Notes: generated from the letters alone by a model not told the origin. A DNA stretch of 16,225 bases from an uncultured Kineothrix sp. (GCA_910587275.1 CAJUMD010000079.1:1-16225), one strand, 5' to 3'. Shown: positions 7,479 through 15,218, counted from the first letter of the stretch. A program made the numbers and translations.

Positions 7479-8663
7479 CTAGCCGATTAACTTGCTGATG
7501 GTGGACAGCAGTTTGATATGGTCAATGGGTTTCAAAAGGTAACCCTGCGGTTTCAGTACCAGAGCCTTTTCAATCCTTTGGCGGTCGGAAATCCCCGTCA
7601 GGAAGATGACCGGTATGTCGTGGGTATATGGGTTTTCTTTCAGCTTTTTCAGAATGGAAGGTCCGTTCTCCAGCGGCATTTCATAATCCAGCAGAATCAG
7701 GTTCGTTTTCTTCGTCTCTAAGAATTTCAGTGCAAGCCTTCCGTTTAAGGCGGTGGCAACGTCGTACTTGTCCGCGAGATGGCGTTTGATGATCTTGAGC
7801 ATACGGGAGTCATCATCCACCACAAGGATATGTTTGCGGTGCGACGTACCGTCGTCCGAATCGTCAATTCCGTCTTCATCCAAAAGGGGAAGATTCTCCA
7901 CGGCTTCGATGATTTTTGCCGCTTCGCCCACGTGTTCCGTCAATGCCTGCAAAAGCGCATCGTTGGGATCGTCGGGAATGCCTGGCGTATCTGCCGCTTT
8001 TGGCTGTTTCGGGGGCTGCGCGGGAGCGCCTGCTGCAGCCTGTTTCAGTTGGGCGGTACCGGCTGTCTGAGGCGATACCGGAGCCTGTGCGGTATTGACG
8101 GGCGGCTTTGACGGTGCATTGCCTGCGGCCGGGACCGTATTGGGATTGGAGGCTGTGCCGGGATTTATGGCGGCGTTGTGATTGGAAACGGCGCCTGCCG
8201 CCGTACCGTTTACGGAAACCGTATTGTTACTGGGCGCTGCATTGCCCGCTGCCGTATTCATTTGAAGCGGCGGAGCTACGATGGTAGGCTTAATGAGGCT
8301 TAAGAAATAAGTCTTCATTTTTTCTTCCATGGCGCTTATGGTAATGGGGGTTTCCATTGTCATATTGATGACATCGGGCGCCGTCCGCGTATAGGTATCG
8401 CATTCCCCCCTCGTACCAACGGCAAAAAATGCGGTGTTGGCGGCGGCAGGATGTTTCTTTAATTCGGGCATCCGAAGGAAACTTTCCGGCGCCTCGTGGT
8501 TCAGGCAATACAGGAACGCATTGGGCTGGAAGGAGTTTAAGTGGCTTATGATATCCTCATAACGGGAGGAAGTACTTTGATACTCAAACAGGCTGCCGGA
8601 TTTTGTGAACAGGTCGTCGATAATGGTCTTTTTACTACCGGTTAATAATATTTTGTATTTCAT
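7479..8663 (-). CDS. Response regulator with degenerate N-terminal receiver and C-terminal receiver, no output domain
   Basis: A protein of 394 residues in three parts. Residues 1-125 have an alternating strand/helix pattern like a receiver (KYKILLTGS at the start, AFLYCLN in the middle) but lack the acidic pocket and phospho-Asp. Residues about 126-230 are an Ala/Pro/Asn/Gln-rich flexible linker. A short acidic stretch precedes a complete CheY-like receiver at about 275-394 (D283-D285, phospho-acceptor D326, T356, K378). No DNA-binding or enzymatic output domain is present, so it probably works by protein contact or as a phosphate-relay intermediate. It is the first gene of the minus-strand operon, 19 bp before the hybrid kinase, which is its likely partner. 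The ATG follows a GGGGGTG ribosome binding site. Confidence 0.85.
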   Translation of the reverse strand: MKYKILLTGSKKTIIDDLFTKSGSLFEYQSTSSRYEDIISHLNSFQPNAFLYCLNHEAPESFLRMPELKKHPAAANTAFFAVGTRGECDTYTRTAPDVINMTMETPITISAMEEKMKTYFLSLIKPTIVAPPLQMNTAAGNAAPSNNTVSVNGTAAGAVSNHNAAINPGTASNPNTVPAAGNAPSKPPVNTAQAPVSPQTAGTAQLKQAAAGAPAQPPKQPKAADTPGIPDDPNDALLQALTEHVGEAAKIIEAVENLPLLDEDGIDDSDDGTSHRKHILVVDDDSRMLKIIKRHLADKYDVATALNGRLALKFLETKKTNLILLDYEMPLENGPSILKKLKENPYTHDIPVIFLTGISDRQRIEKALVLKPQGYLLKPIDHIKLLSTISKLIG

Positions 8664-8701
8664 ATGAACACCCCCTGTGAGCGGATTCTTTTTCTACTTT
8701 T

Positions 8702-8731
8702 ATTATACCTAATAATTGCGGATTCTGCACC
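8702..8731 (-). promoter_or_regulatory. Promoter of the receiver-kinase operon
   Basis: On the minus strand a perfect TATAAT lies at 8707-8702, about 40 nt upstream of the receiver start codon. The -35 is weak (GGTGCA at 8731-8726, 18-bp spacing), which would suit an activator-dependent promoter. It diverges from the hprK promoter, with about 62 bp between the two sets of elements' outer edges. Confidence 0.55.
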
Positions 8732-8769
8732 TCTTTTTTCGGATACGCAGAAAGAAATTGCAGGATGAA

Positions 8770-8798
8770 TTGATATTATGCCTTGTCTATGTTAAAAT
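8770..8798 (+). promoter_or_regulatory. Sigma-A promoter of the hprK operon
   Basis: TTGATA (8770-8775) and TAAAAT (8793-8798) are separated by exactly 17 bp. The expected start near 8805 leaves a leader of about 77 nt before the hprK ATG at 8882. I saw no convincing cre site or riboswitch fold in that leader. Confidence 0.7.
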
Positions 8799-8881
8799 TG
8801 TTTCAGTGTCATTTTGAAGAACGGAATTTATGGATTTTAGCCGGAAAACAACAAAAAAATGAGGGACAAAAGGAGAAGGTC

Positions 8882-9823
8882 ATGGCATATGTAAGTTTAA
8901 AAGACATCATTGAGAAGATGAAGCTGGAAAATCTGACACCGGAACTGGATATTTCAAAAGTGAAGATTACCCAGCCGGATATTAACCGTCCGGCTTTGCA
9001 GATTGCGGGATATTTCGAGCATTTTGAAGCGACCCGCCTGCAGGTAATCGGATTCGTGGAATATACTTATATGGAAGGAATGCAGGAGGAGCGGAAAAAG
9101 GAGATTTACACGAAACTGTTATCCAGGGAGATTCCCGCCATCGTATTCTGCAGGGAATTACAGCCGGACCCTTTGTTCCTGCAAACGGCGGTGGAACATA
9201 AAGTCCCCATGCTGATGACGAAAAAGGCGACTTCCGCTTTTATGGCGGAAATTATCCGCTGGCTGAACGTGAAGCTGGCGCCGTGTATTTCCGTACACGG
9301 CGTTTTGGTGGACGTATTCGGCGAAGGCGTGCTGATTACCGGGGAGAGCGGCATCGGAAAATCCGAGGCGGCGTTGGAGCTGATTAAGAGGGGGCACCGT
9401 CTGGTGACGGATGACGTGGTGGAAATCCGTAAGGTCAGCGACGAGACTTTGGTTGGAAGCGCACCGGACATTACGAAGCATTTTATCGAGCTGCGCGGTA
9501 TCGGTATCGTGGACGTGAAGACGCTGTTCGGTGTATCCAGCGTAAGGGATACCCAAAACATTGATTTGGTCATCCGCCTGGAGGACTGGGATAAGGATAA
9601 GGAATACGACAGGCTGGGACTGGAGGAGGAATATACGGAATATTTGGGGAATAAAGTGGTATGTCATAATATCCCAATCCGTCCGGGGCGTAATCTTGCC
9701 GTAATCTGTGAATCTGCAGCGATTAACCACCGTCAGAAGAAGATGGGATATAATGCGGCACAGGAATTGTATACCCGTGTACAGAATTCCCTGGCAAAAC
9801 GGAGGGAAGAAGACGAGGATTAA
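8882..9823 (+). CDS. hprK: HPr kinase/phosphorylase
   Basis: Bifunctional enzyme that phosphorylates HPr or Crh on Ser46 when glycolytic intermediates are high and removes the phosphate when Pi is high. It thereby controls carbon catabolite repression in Firmicutes. The 313 residues match the family length of about 310. Visible are H139 (SVHG), the P-loop GESGIGKS (154-161), D177/D178 in LVTDDVVEI, the family signature IELRGIGIVDVK (202-213), and the C-terminal loop PIRPGRN (265-271). The start was set at 8882 because it follows AGGAGAAGG by 5 nt and gives the usual N-terminus. The frame is open upstream to 8783, but that region overlaps the promoter. It is first in a six-gene operon whose last gene is an HPr-like Ser46 protein, its probable substrate. 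Confidence 0.96.
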   Translation: MAYVSLKDIIEKMKLENLTPELDISKVKITQPDINRPALQIAGYFEHFEATRLQVIGFVEYTYMEGMQEERKKEIYTKLLSREIPAIVFCRELQPDPLFLQTAVEHKVPMLMTKKATSAFMAEIIRWLNVKLAPCISVHGVLVDVFGEGVLITGESGIGKSEAALELIKRGHRLVTDDVVEIRKVSDETLVGSAPDITKHFIELRGIGIVDVKTLFGVSSVRDTQNIDLVIRLEDWDKDKEYDRLGLEEEYTEYLGNKVVCHNIPIRPGRNLAVICESAAINHRQKKMGYNAAQELYTRVQNSLAKRREEDED

Positions 9824-9871
9824 AACGGACCGGGAAAAGGAAGATAAAAACGCGAAAGGGAGGAGCGGAAT

Positions 9872-10816
9872 ATGGGTAAGTATGTATTTGGAGTTGATGT
9901 GGGAGGAACCACGGTGAAGATGGGGCTGTTCGATGTAGAGGGCAATCTGCTGGACAAATGGGAGATTCCCACGAGGACGGAAAAGAACGGGGAGAACATT
10001 CTGCCGGATGTGGCAGGGAGTATTAAGGCGAAGATGGCGGAGAAAAACGTGGAAGAAAAGGATGTGTCAGGCGTAGGACTGGGCGCGCCCGGGCCCATCG
10101 ATGCGGCAGGTACCGTATACGGGGCCGTAAACCTGGGCTGGGGGACTTTCAGTATCAGCGGTACCCTTTCCGGGCTGCTTGGCATGACGGTGAAAGCGGG
10201 AAACGATGCCAATGTGGCGGCACTCGGTGAAATGTGGAAAGGCGGCGGCAAAGGATGTAAAGATTTGGTGGCAGTGACGCTGGGAACCGGTGTGGGCGGC
10301 GGTATTATTGTAAACGGGGGTATCCTGACCGGTTCCCGCGGGGCAGGCGGTGAAATCGGGCATATCCATGTGGAAGACGGGGAGACGGAAGCCTGCGGCT
10401 GCGGCAATACGGGCTGCCTGGAGGAATATGCGTCCGCCACGGGGGTGGTGAGACTGGCGAAGCGGGCATTGCAGGCATCGGATGAGCCGAGTGTGCTGCG
10501 TCATAGACCGCTTGACAAGATTTCCGCCAAAGCCGTATTTGACGCAGTAAAGGAAGGGGATGCCCTTGCGGTGAAGATTGCGGAACAATTCGGGGAGTAT
10601 TTGGGGAAAGGGCTTGCGGTCATTGCGGGCGTTGTGAACCCGGAAGTGTTTGTCATCGGCGGAGGCGTGTCAAGGGCAGGGGAGGTATTGTTCGATTATA
10701 TCCGTCCTTCTTTTGACCGGACCGTGTTTAAAGGCTGCAAAAATGCAAAATTTGCGCTGGCGACCCTTGGAAATGATGCCGGAATTTACGGCGCTGCCAA
10801 ACTGGTCTTGGAATAA
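9872..10816 (+). CDS. ROK-family glucokinase
   Basis: ATP-dependent sugar kinase of the ROK family, most likely glucokinase making glucose-6-phosphate. It has 314 residues. Motifs are the N-terminal phosphate-binding loop DVGGTTVK (9-16), the catalytic base D112 in GNDANVAALGE, the second phosphate loop LGTGVGGGI (137-145), and the ROK signature GEIGHI with H164. The zinc site is CGCGNTGC (C175, C177, C182, with H164). No N-terminal helix-turn-helix is present, so it is an enzyme rather than a ROK repressor. The ATG follows GGGAGGAGC. It lies 48 bp after hprK, coupling sugar phosphorylation to the HPr kinase that senses glycolytic flux. Exact sugar preference cannot be read from sequence. Confidence 0.92.
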   Translation: MGKYVFGVDVGGTTVKMGLFDVEGNLLDKWEIPTRTEKNGENILPDVAGSIKAKMAEKNVEEKDVSGVGLGAPGPIDAAGTVYGAVNLGWGTFSISGTLSGLLGMTVKAGNDANVAALGEMWKGGGKGCKDLVAVTLGTGVGGGIIVNGGILTGSRGAGGEIGHIHVEDGETEACGCGNTGCLEEYASATGVVRLAKRALQASDEPSVLRHRPLDKISAKAVFDAVKEGDALAVKIAEQFGEYLGKGLAVIAGVVNPEVFVIGGGVSRAGEVLFDYIRPSFDRTVFKGCKNAKFALATLGNDAGIYGAAKLVLE

Positions 10817-10864
10817 GTTGGCGGGAATTGACATAACATAATAAAAAACAGGCAGGGGTCTAAG

Positions 10865-11776
10865 GTGAATTCATCTATTTTTGATTATATAAGAGAAATC
10901 GTACCGCAGGAAGACATTTTGTTCCGGGAACCGATGAGCAGGCATACGACTTTCCGGGTAGGCGGGGAAGCCAAATGTCTGATAAAAATAAAGGACAAGG
11001 GGCAGTTATTGAAACTTGTGCCTTATTTACAGATTACGGGACAGGATTATTTTATCCTTGGAAACGGGAGTAACCTTTTGGTAGGGGATAAAGGTTATAA
11101 CGGAATCATCGTGAAACTGGACAGCAGTATGGGGCAGGTTTCCGTGGCGGGTACCCGCATGACGGTGCCTGCCGGCACCCTTCTGTCGGAAGCGGCTTCG
11201 GCGGCAAGGGACCACGGCCTGTCGGGATTGGAATTTGCTTCCGGGATTCCGGGAACCATGGGCGGCGGTATCGTCATGAATGCGGGGGCATACGGCGGCG
11301 AGATGAAACAGGTGGTGGAATCCGTGGAGGTCATGAACCGGGAGGGGGAAATTTTGGTACTGGATAATGACACCATGGAATTCGGCTACCGGACCAGCGT
11401 CATTAAGAACCGTCCGTTTATTGTGATGGAAGCGCTCTTAAAGCTGCAGGAAGGTGACCGGGACGCAATCCGTGCAAAAATGGAGGAACTTTCCGCCAAG
11501 CGGAGGGAAAAACAGCCATTGGAGTATCCCAGCGCGGGAAGTACGTTTAAACGGCCGGAAGGGTATTTTGCAGGTAAACTGATTATGGATGCGGGGCTAA
11601 GGGGATTTTGCATCGGCGGTGCGCGCGTGGCGGATAAACATTGCGGGTTTGTGGTAAATACCGGAAGGGCAACCGCGGCGGACATCCGCGAAGTCATTGA
11701 GGAGGTACAGCAGCGTGTCAAGGAGAAATTCGGCGTGAGGCTGGAGCGGGAAGTCATTTTTCTGGGTGATTTTTAA
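10865..11776 (+). CDS. murB: UDP-N-acetylenolpyruvoylglucosamine reductase
   Basis: FAD- and NADPH-dependent cytosolic enzyme that reduces the enolpyruvyl group to give UDP-N-acetylmuramate, the second committed step of peptidoglycan synthesis. It has 303 residues. The FAD-binding part shows ILGNGSNLLV (64-73) and SGIPGTMGGGIVMNAGAYGG (126-145). Likely catalytic residues are R176 (FGYRTS), S226 (AGSTFKRP) and E296 near the C-terminus. The length and the GSTFKRP form suit the short type II MurB of Firmicutes. The start codon is GTG, 6 nt after AGGGG. It lies 48 bp after the glucokinase gene and 42 bp before rapZ. Confidence 0.96.
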   Translation: MNSSIFDYIREIVPQEDILFREPMSRHTTFRVGGEAKCLIKIKDKGQLLKLVPYLQITGQDYFILGNGSNLLVGDKGYNGIIVKLDSSMGQVSVAGTRMTVPAGTLLSEAASAARDHGLSGLEFASGIPGTMGGGIVMNAGAYGGEMKQVVESVEVMNREGEILVLDNDTMEFGYRTSVIKNRPFIVMEALLKLQEGDRDAIRAKMEELSAKRREKQPLEYPSAGSTFKRPEGYFAGKLIMDAGLRGFCIGGARVADKHCGFVVNTGRATAADIREVIEEVQQRVKEKFGVRLEREVIFLGDF

Positions 11777-11818
11777 CGGACGGGAAAGAGACAAGGATAC
11801 GGAGGACGAGAGGAAGCT

Positions 11819-12682
11819 ATGAGATTCGTGGTTGTAACCGGAATGAGCGGGGGCGGAAAGCGGTCGGCACTGAAAATGCTGGAAGATGCGGGTTTTTACT
11901 GTGTGGATAATCTTCCTGTTCCTTTGCTTGAGAAATTCGTGGAACTGATTGCCATGCCGACTTCCGAGATTAATAAGGTAGCGCTTGGACTGGATGTGCG
12001 TTCGGGACAGCTTTTTGAAGAAGCGCGCAAAACGCTGGAGAACCTGAAAAAAAGCGGCTATTTATTTGAAATCCTGTTTATGGACGCTTCTTCGCAAGTG
12101 CTTTTGAAACGGTATAAGGAAAGCAGGCGGATGCATCCGTTATCCATGGGAGGCAGGGTGGAGGACGGCATCCGGCGGGAGCGGGAAATCTTAAAGGCAA
12201 TCAAAGGGGAATCGGATTATGTCATTGATACTTCAAATCTGCTGACAAGGGAGCTTAAGGAAGAAATCGACCGGATATTCGTCATGAATGAGGAATACAA
12301 CAGCCTCATGGTGACGATTCTTTCTTTTGGGTTCAAGAACGGGATTCCGGCAGATGCCGACCTGGTGTTCGATGTGCGGTTTCTGCCCAATCCGTATTAT
12401 ATTGACGAATTAAAGCACAAGACCGGGAATGATGCCGAGATACAGGAATATGTCATGGGGTTCCCGGAAGCAGAGGAATTTTTGGACAAACTGGAAGACA
12501 TGGTGAAGTTTCTCATTCCCAATTATGTGAAGGAAGGGAAATACCAGCTTGTCATCGGCATCGGGTGTACGGGCGGCAAGCACCGGAGCGTTACGCTTGC
12601 CAACGGATTGTACAAGCGTATGAAGAACCAGGGAAATTATGGGTTAAAGATATTTCACAGGGATGAAAAGCAGGGAGTATGA
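11819..12682 (+). CDS. rapZ: RapZ/YvcJ-family nucleotide-binding protein
   Basis: P-loop protein of the RapZ (YvcJ) family. In E. coli RapZ steers the GlmZ small RNA to RNase E and so controls glucosamine-6-phosphate synthesis. The Firmicutes homologue binds and hydrolyses GTP, and its role is less clear. The 287 residues include the P-loop GMSGGGKR (8-15), LGLDVRSG (56-63), YKESRRMHPL (99-108), DVRFLPNP (185-192) and the C-terminal GCTGGKHRSV (249-258). All are well conserved except that R15 (CGG at 11861) replaces the P-loop Ser/Thr that normally helps bind magnesium. The ATG follows GAGGAAG. It lies 42 bp after murB, and whiA starts 61 bp downstream of its stop. Confidence 0.95.
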   Translation: MRFVVVTGMSGGGKRSALKMLEDAGFYCVDNLPVPLLEKFVELIAMPTSEINKVALGLDVRSGQLFEEARKTLENLKKSGYLFEILFMDASSQVLLKRYKESRRMHPLSMGGRVEDGIRREREILKAIKGESDYVIDTSNLLTRELKEEIDRIFVMNEEYNSLMVTILSFGFKNGIPADADLVFDVRFLPNPYYIDELKHKTGNDAEIQEYVMGFPEAEEFLDKLEDMVKFLIPNYVKEGKYQLVIGIGCTGGKHRSVTLANGLYKRMKNQGNYGLKIFHRDEKQGV

Positions 12683-12743
12683 GCCGGCACCTTTGCCGTA
12701 TCCCGGGGCATATGCGGAAAACAATGAGGAAATGGAGAGAATT

Positions 12744-13685
12744 ATGTCATTTTCAAGTGAAGTAAAGGAAGAACTTTCCAAACAGGCCAGCAGTTCCAGG
12801 CATTGCCAGTTGGCGGAACTGACGGCGCTTCTGTGTTTTCTCGGCAGGCTGGAAGCAGACACACAGGGGGAGCCTGTCCTGTGCCTGCAGACGGAAAATG
12901 AAGCAGTTATAAGAAAATGCTTTACATTATTGGAAAAAACATTTAATATAAATACTGGTGTTTTGCAAATCTCTTTGGAGGAAGGAAAAGGGCATACATA
13001 TATGACCCTCGTAAAAGGACGGGAGGAGGTCCGCAGGATACTTCAGGCAGTTAAGTTTCAGGATGAAGACGGCATGAAGCAGGCGGCGCGGACGGGACCC
13101 AATCCCCTCATTATAAAAAATGCCTGCTGCAAAAGGGCATTTTTAAGGGGAGCCTTTTTATGTATCGGTTCCATGAGTGACCCGGAAAAAAGTTACCATA
13201 TGGAATTTGTATGTGCCTGCGAGGAGGGCGCCAAACAGCTAAGGGAACTCATACAGGGATTTCAGGTTGAAGCCAAGATCGTCAGCAGGAAAAAATATTA
13301 TGTGGTTTATTTAAAAGAAGGCACGGGAATCGTGGATTTGCTGAATATTATGGAAGCGCACGTATCCTTAATGAATTTTGAAAATTACCGGATCGTAAAG
13401 GAGATGCGCAATTCCATTAACCGGAAAGTGAACTGTGAAACGGCGAATATTACCAAAACGGTTAATGCATCATCCAGACAAATCGAGGATATCCTCCTGA
13501 TTAGGGAACATTATGGATTTCAGAATCTACCGGACAGCTTAAGGGAGACAGCAGAATTGAGATTGGAATATCCGGATGCAACATTGAAGGAATTAGGACA
13601 GATTCTAACACCCACGGTTGGAAAATCGGGGATGAATCACAGACTGAGAAAGTTAAGTGAAATTGCTGACAGGCTTAGGAAGTAA
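12744..13685 (+). CDS. whiA: WhiA-family DNA-binding protein
   Basis: WhiA joins a LAGLIDADG-homing-endonuclease-like N-terminal fold to a C-terminal helix-turn-helix. It is a sporulation regulator in Streptomyces and affects cell division and chromosome segregation in Bacillus. With this start it has 313 residues, normal for the family. Visible are the N-terminus MSFSSEVKEEL, the central RGAFLCIGSMSDPEKSYHME (135-154), and the C-terminal NRKVNCETANITKT through LKELGQILTP and GKSGMNHRLRKL. The start at 12744 was chosen because it follows GGAGAG by 5 nt and matches family starts. The frame is open back to 12663 inside rapZ, but the extra 27 residues look non-homologous. It lies directly after rapZ, with no yvcK between. 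Confidence 0.95.
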   Translation: MSFSSEVKEELSKQASSSRHCQLAELTALLCFLGRLEADTQGEPVLCLQTENEAVIRKCFTLLEKTFNINTGVLQISLEEGKGHTYMTLVKGREEVRRILQAVKFQDEDGMKQAARTGPNPLIIKNACCKRAFLRGAFLCIGSMSDPEKSYHMEFVCACEEGAKQLRELIQGFQVEAKIVSRKKYYVVYLKEGTGIVDLLNIMEAHVSLMNFENYRIVKEMRNSINRKVNCETANITKTVNASSRQIEDILLIREHYGFQNLPDSLRETAELRLEYPDATLKELGQILTPTVGKSGMNHRLRKLSEIADRLRK

Positions 13686-13698
13686 AGGAGGAGATATT

Positions 13699-13962
13699 AT
13701 GGTCGAAAAAGTTATGGAGATCCAATTGCCGTCGGGACTGGAAGCGAGACCGGTAGCAGTTTTGGTACAGGTGGCGAGCAGGCATGACTGTACGGTGTAC
13801 ATTGAATCAGCGGGAAAAAAAGTCAACGCTAAGAGTATCATGGGCATGATGAGCCTTGGACTGGACAGCGGGGAGAAAGTGACGGTCATTGCGGACGGCA
13901 CGGACGAACAACAGGCGGTGGAAGACATCGAGGCATACCTGATTAAAGGAAAAGTGAGTTAA
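13699..13962 (+). CDS. HPr-like protein of Crh type (Glu15, Ser46)
   Basis: An HPr-fold protein of 87 residues. PTS HPr carries H15 in GLHARPA. Here the motif reads GLEARPVAV, so position 15 is Glu (GAA at 13741) and the protein cannot take phosphate from Enzyme I. The regulatory site KSIMGMMSLG is intact with S46 (AGT at 13834), the residue phosphorylated by HprK. This combination is the defining pattern of Bacillus Crh, which has Gln15, and the rapZ-whiA-crh neighbourhood agrees. I infer a co-effector of CcpA-type catabolite control rather than a sugar-transport phosphocarrier. The start follows AAAGGAGGAG by 7 nt and whiA by 13 bp. The longer frame from 13657 would overlap whiA. Automated annotation would probably call it plain HPr. 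Confidence 0.9.
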   Translation: MVEKVMEIQLPSGLEARPVAVLVQVASRHDCTVYIESAGKKVNAKSIMGMMSLGLDSGEKVTVIADGTDEQQAVEDIEAYLIKGKVS

Positions 13963-14015
13963 AAGTGTAAGCGGCACAAAGTGCAGATTGCGCTTGGATA
14001 AATATGGGAGGAATA

Positions 14016-14043
14016 AGGAGCATCGTTTCGGTGCTCCTGTTTT
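14016..14043 (+). terminator. Intrinsic terminator after the hprK operon
   Basis: AGGAGCA (14016-14022) pairs with TGCTCCT (14032-14038), and the stem can extend inward by a U-G and a C-G pair. GTTTT follows. It lies 54 nt after the stop of the HPr-like gene and before the next ribosome binding site. Confidence 0.75.
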
Positions 14044-14052
14044 ATGCACAGC

Positions 14053-14089
14053 CCCATGCAGAGGAAGCTGCCGCCGGGCGGTGCATGGG
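14053..14089 (+). repeat. Inverted repeat upstream of the lipid kinase gene
   Basis: CCCATGCA (14053-14060) and TGCATGGG (14082-14089) are perfect 8-bp complements enclosing a GC-rich loop that can form a second short stem (CCGC/GCGG). It ends 8 nt before the AAAGGAGGTG of the lipid kinase. It has no U-run and may be a leader structure. Confidence 0.4.
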
Positions 14090-14111
14090 AAGGTAGAAAG
14101 GAGGTGCCGGT

Positions 14112-15116
14112 GTGGAAGCGAAAAAAATATTTTTTGTATACAATCCCCGTGCGGGGAAGGCTAAAATACAGAGCAGGTTATGTGATATCATAGACATCTT
14201 TGCAAAGGCAGGCTGTGAGATTACGGTGTATCCCACCCAAAAGGAGGGAGACGCGGCTTTGGCGGTCAGGAATAAGAAAAAACGGTATGATCTTTTGGTA
14301 TGCAGCGGGGGAGACGGCACGCTGGACGAGGCGGTAAACGGTATGATAAAAAGTTCCAAACGGATTCCCATCGGTTACATTCCGGCGGGCAGTACGAACG
14401 ATTTTGCCATGAGCCTGGGGCTGCCTAAGGATATGTGCAAAGCTGCGGAAGTCATCGTATCGGGCAGGGACTATCCCTGTGACATCGGGACTTTTAACGA
14501 AGCATGTTTTGTTTACATTGCGGCTTTCGGGCTTTTTACGGACGTTTCTTACGAAACCAGCCAACAGATTAAGAATGTGCTTGGTCATATGGCATACCTG
14601 CTGGAAGGCGTGAAACGGATTTCTTCCATTAAATCCTATGCCCTGAAAGTGCGTTACCGGGAATCTTCCGTTCCGTCCGTTGATGGGCAGCAGGAGGGTG
14701 CGCAGGAAGAAATGCAGATAAAAATGCCATTGGATATAGAAATACCGTTGGAATCACAGCCGGAAAAACAGGAGAAAACGATAGAAGGCGACTTTATTTT
14801 CGGGATGGTAACGAATTCCTTATCGGTGGGTGGGTTTAAGCGTATTACAGGCAAATATGTGGAGCTGGACGACGGGGAATTTGAAGTGACGTTAATCAAA
14901 AAACCTTCCAATCCGTTGGAAATTAATACCATTCTTGCCGCGCTGATTAACCGGAATATAAATACGGATTATATGTACTGCTTTAAGACAAGGGAGATTA
15001 CGTTCGAATCGGAAGAAGCGATTCCGTGGACCACGGACGGGGAGTTTGGCGGCAGCCATAGGAATGTGCATATTGAGAATATGAAACGGGCGGTGACAAT
15101 TAGGGTGCCGGAGTAG
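14112..15116 (+). CDS. Diacylglycerol kinase-family lipid kinase
   Basis: Soluble lipid kinase of the DAGK catalytic (DgkB/YegS) family, which phosphorylates diacylglycerol or related lipids and in Firmicutes recycles diacylglycerol from lipoteichoic acid synthesis. It has 334 residues. Motifs are NPRAGK (11-16), the nucleotide loop SGGDGT (65-70) with E73, IPAGSTNDFA (90-99), and the C-terminal WTTDGEFGG (306-314) that contributes catalytic acidic residues. Residues about 184-225 form a Gln/Glu/Pro-rich stretch that interrupts the C-terminal beta-sandwich and looks like a lineage-specific flexible insert. The start is GTG at 14112, after a strong AAAGGAGGTG. It lies after the operon terminator, so it may depend on readthrough or an unseen promoter. 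Exact lipid substrate is not readable from sequence. Confidence 0.9.
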   Translation: MEAKKIFFVYNPRAGKAKIQSRLCDIIDIFAKAGCEITVYPTQKEGDAALAVRNKKKRYDLLVCSGGDGTLDEAVNGMIKSSKRIPIGYIPAGSTNDFAMSLGLPKDMCKAAEVIVSGRDYPCDIGTFNEACFVYIAAFGLFTDVSYETSQQIKNVLGHMAYLLEGVKRISSIKSYALKVRYRESSVPSVDGQQEGAQEEMQIKMPLDIEIPLESQPEKQEKTIEGDFIFGMVTNSLSVGGFKRITGKYVELDDGEFEVTLIKKPSNPLEINTILAALINRNINTDYMYCFKTREITFESEEAIPWTTDGEFGGSHRNVHIENMKRAVTIRVPE

Positions 15117-15126
15117 GCGGATGTGT

Positions 15127-15148
15127 GAGCCGGACGGGGAGCCGGACG
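15127..15148. repeat. Tandem 10-bp repeat after the lipid kinase gene
   Basis: GAGCCGGACG occurs at 15127-15136 and again at 15139-15148, a 12-bp period with a GG spacer. It lies 10 bp after the lipid kinase stop, near the probable left limit of the mobile-element debris. No function can be assigned. Confidence 0.5.
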
Positions 15149-15218
15149 CAGATGTGATATGTTGTGAACTGTAGATGTTGTAATACAAGGAAGAAGGTGA
15201 TAATCCTTTTATTCGTAT

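Noticed and set aside
8783..8881. Extended hprK start at 8783
   Set aside because: It overlaps the -10 box and the predicted transcription start, and the ATG at 8882 has a good ribosome binding site and gives the usual family length.
12663..12743. Extended whiA start overlapping rapZ
   Set aside because: The added residues do not resemble WhiA; MSFSSEVKEEL at 12744 is the typical start and follows GGAGAG.
14004..14096. Thirty-codon ORF starting ATGGGAGGAATA
   Set aside because: There is no ribosome binding site before the ATG and the frame runs straight through the operon terminator.
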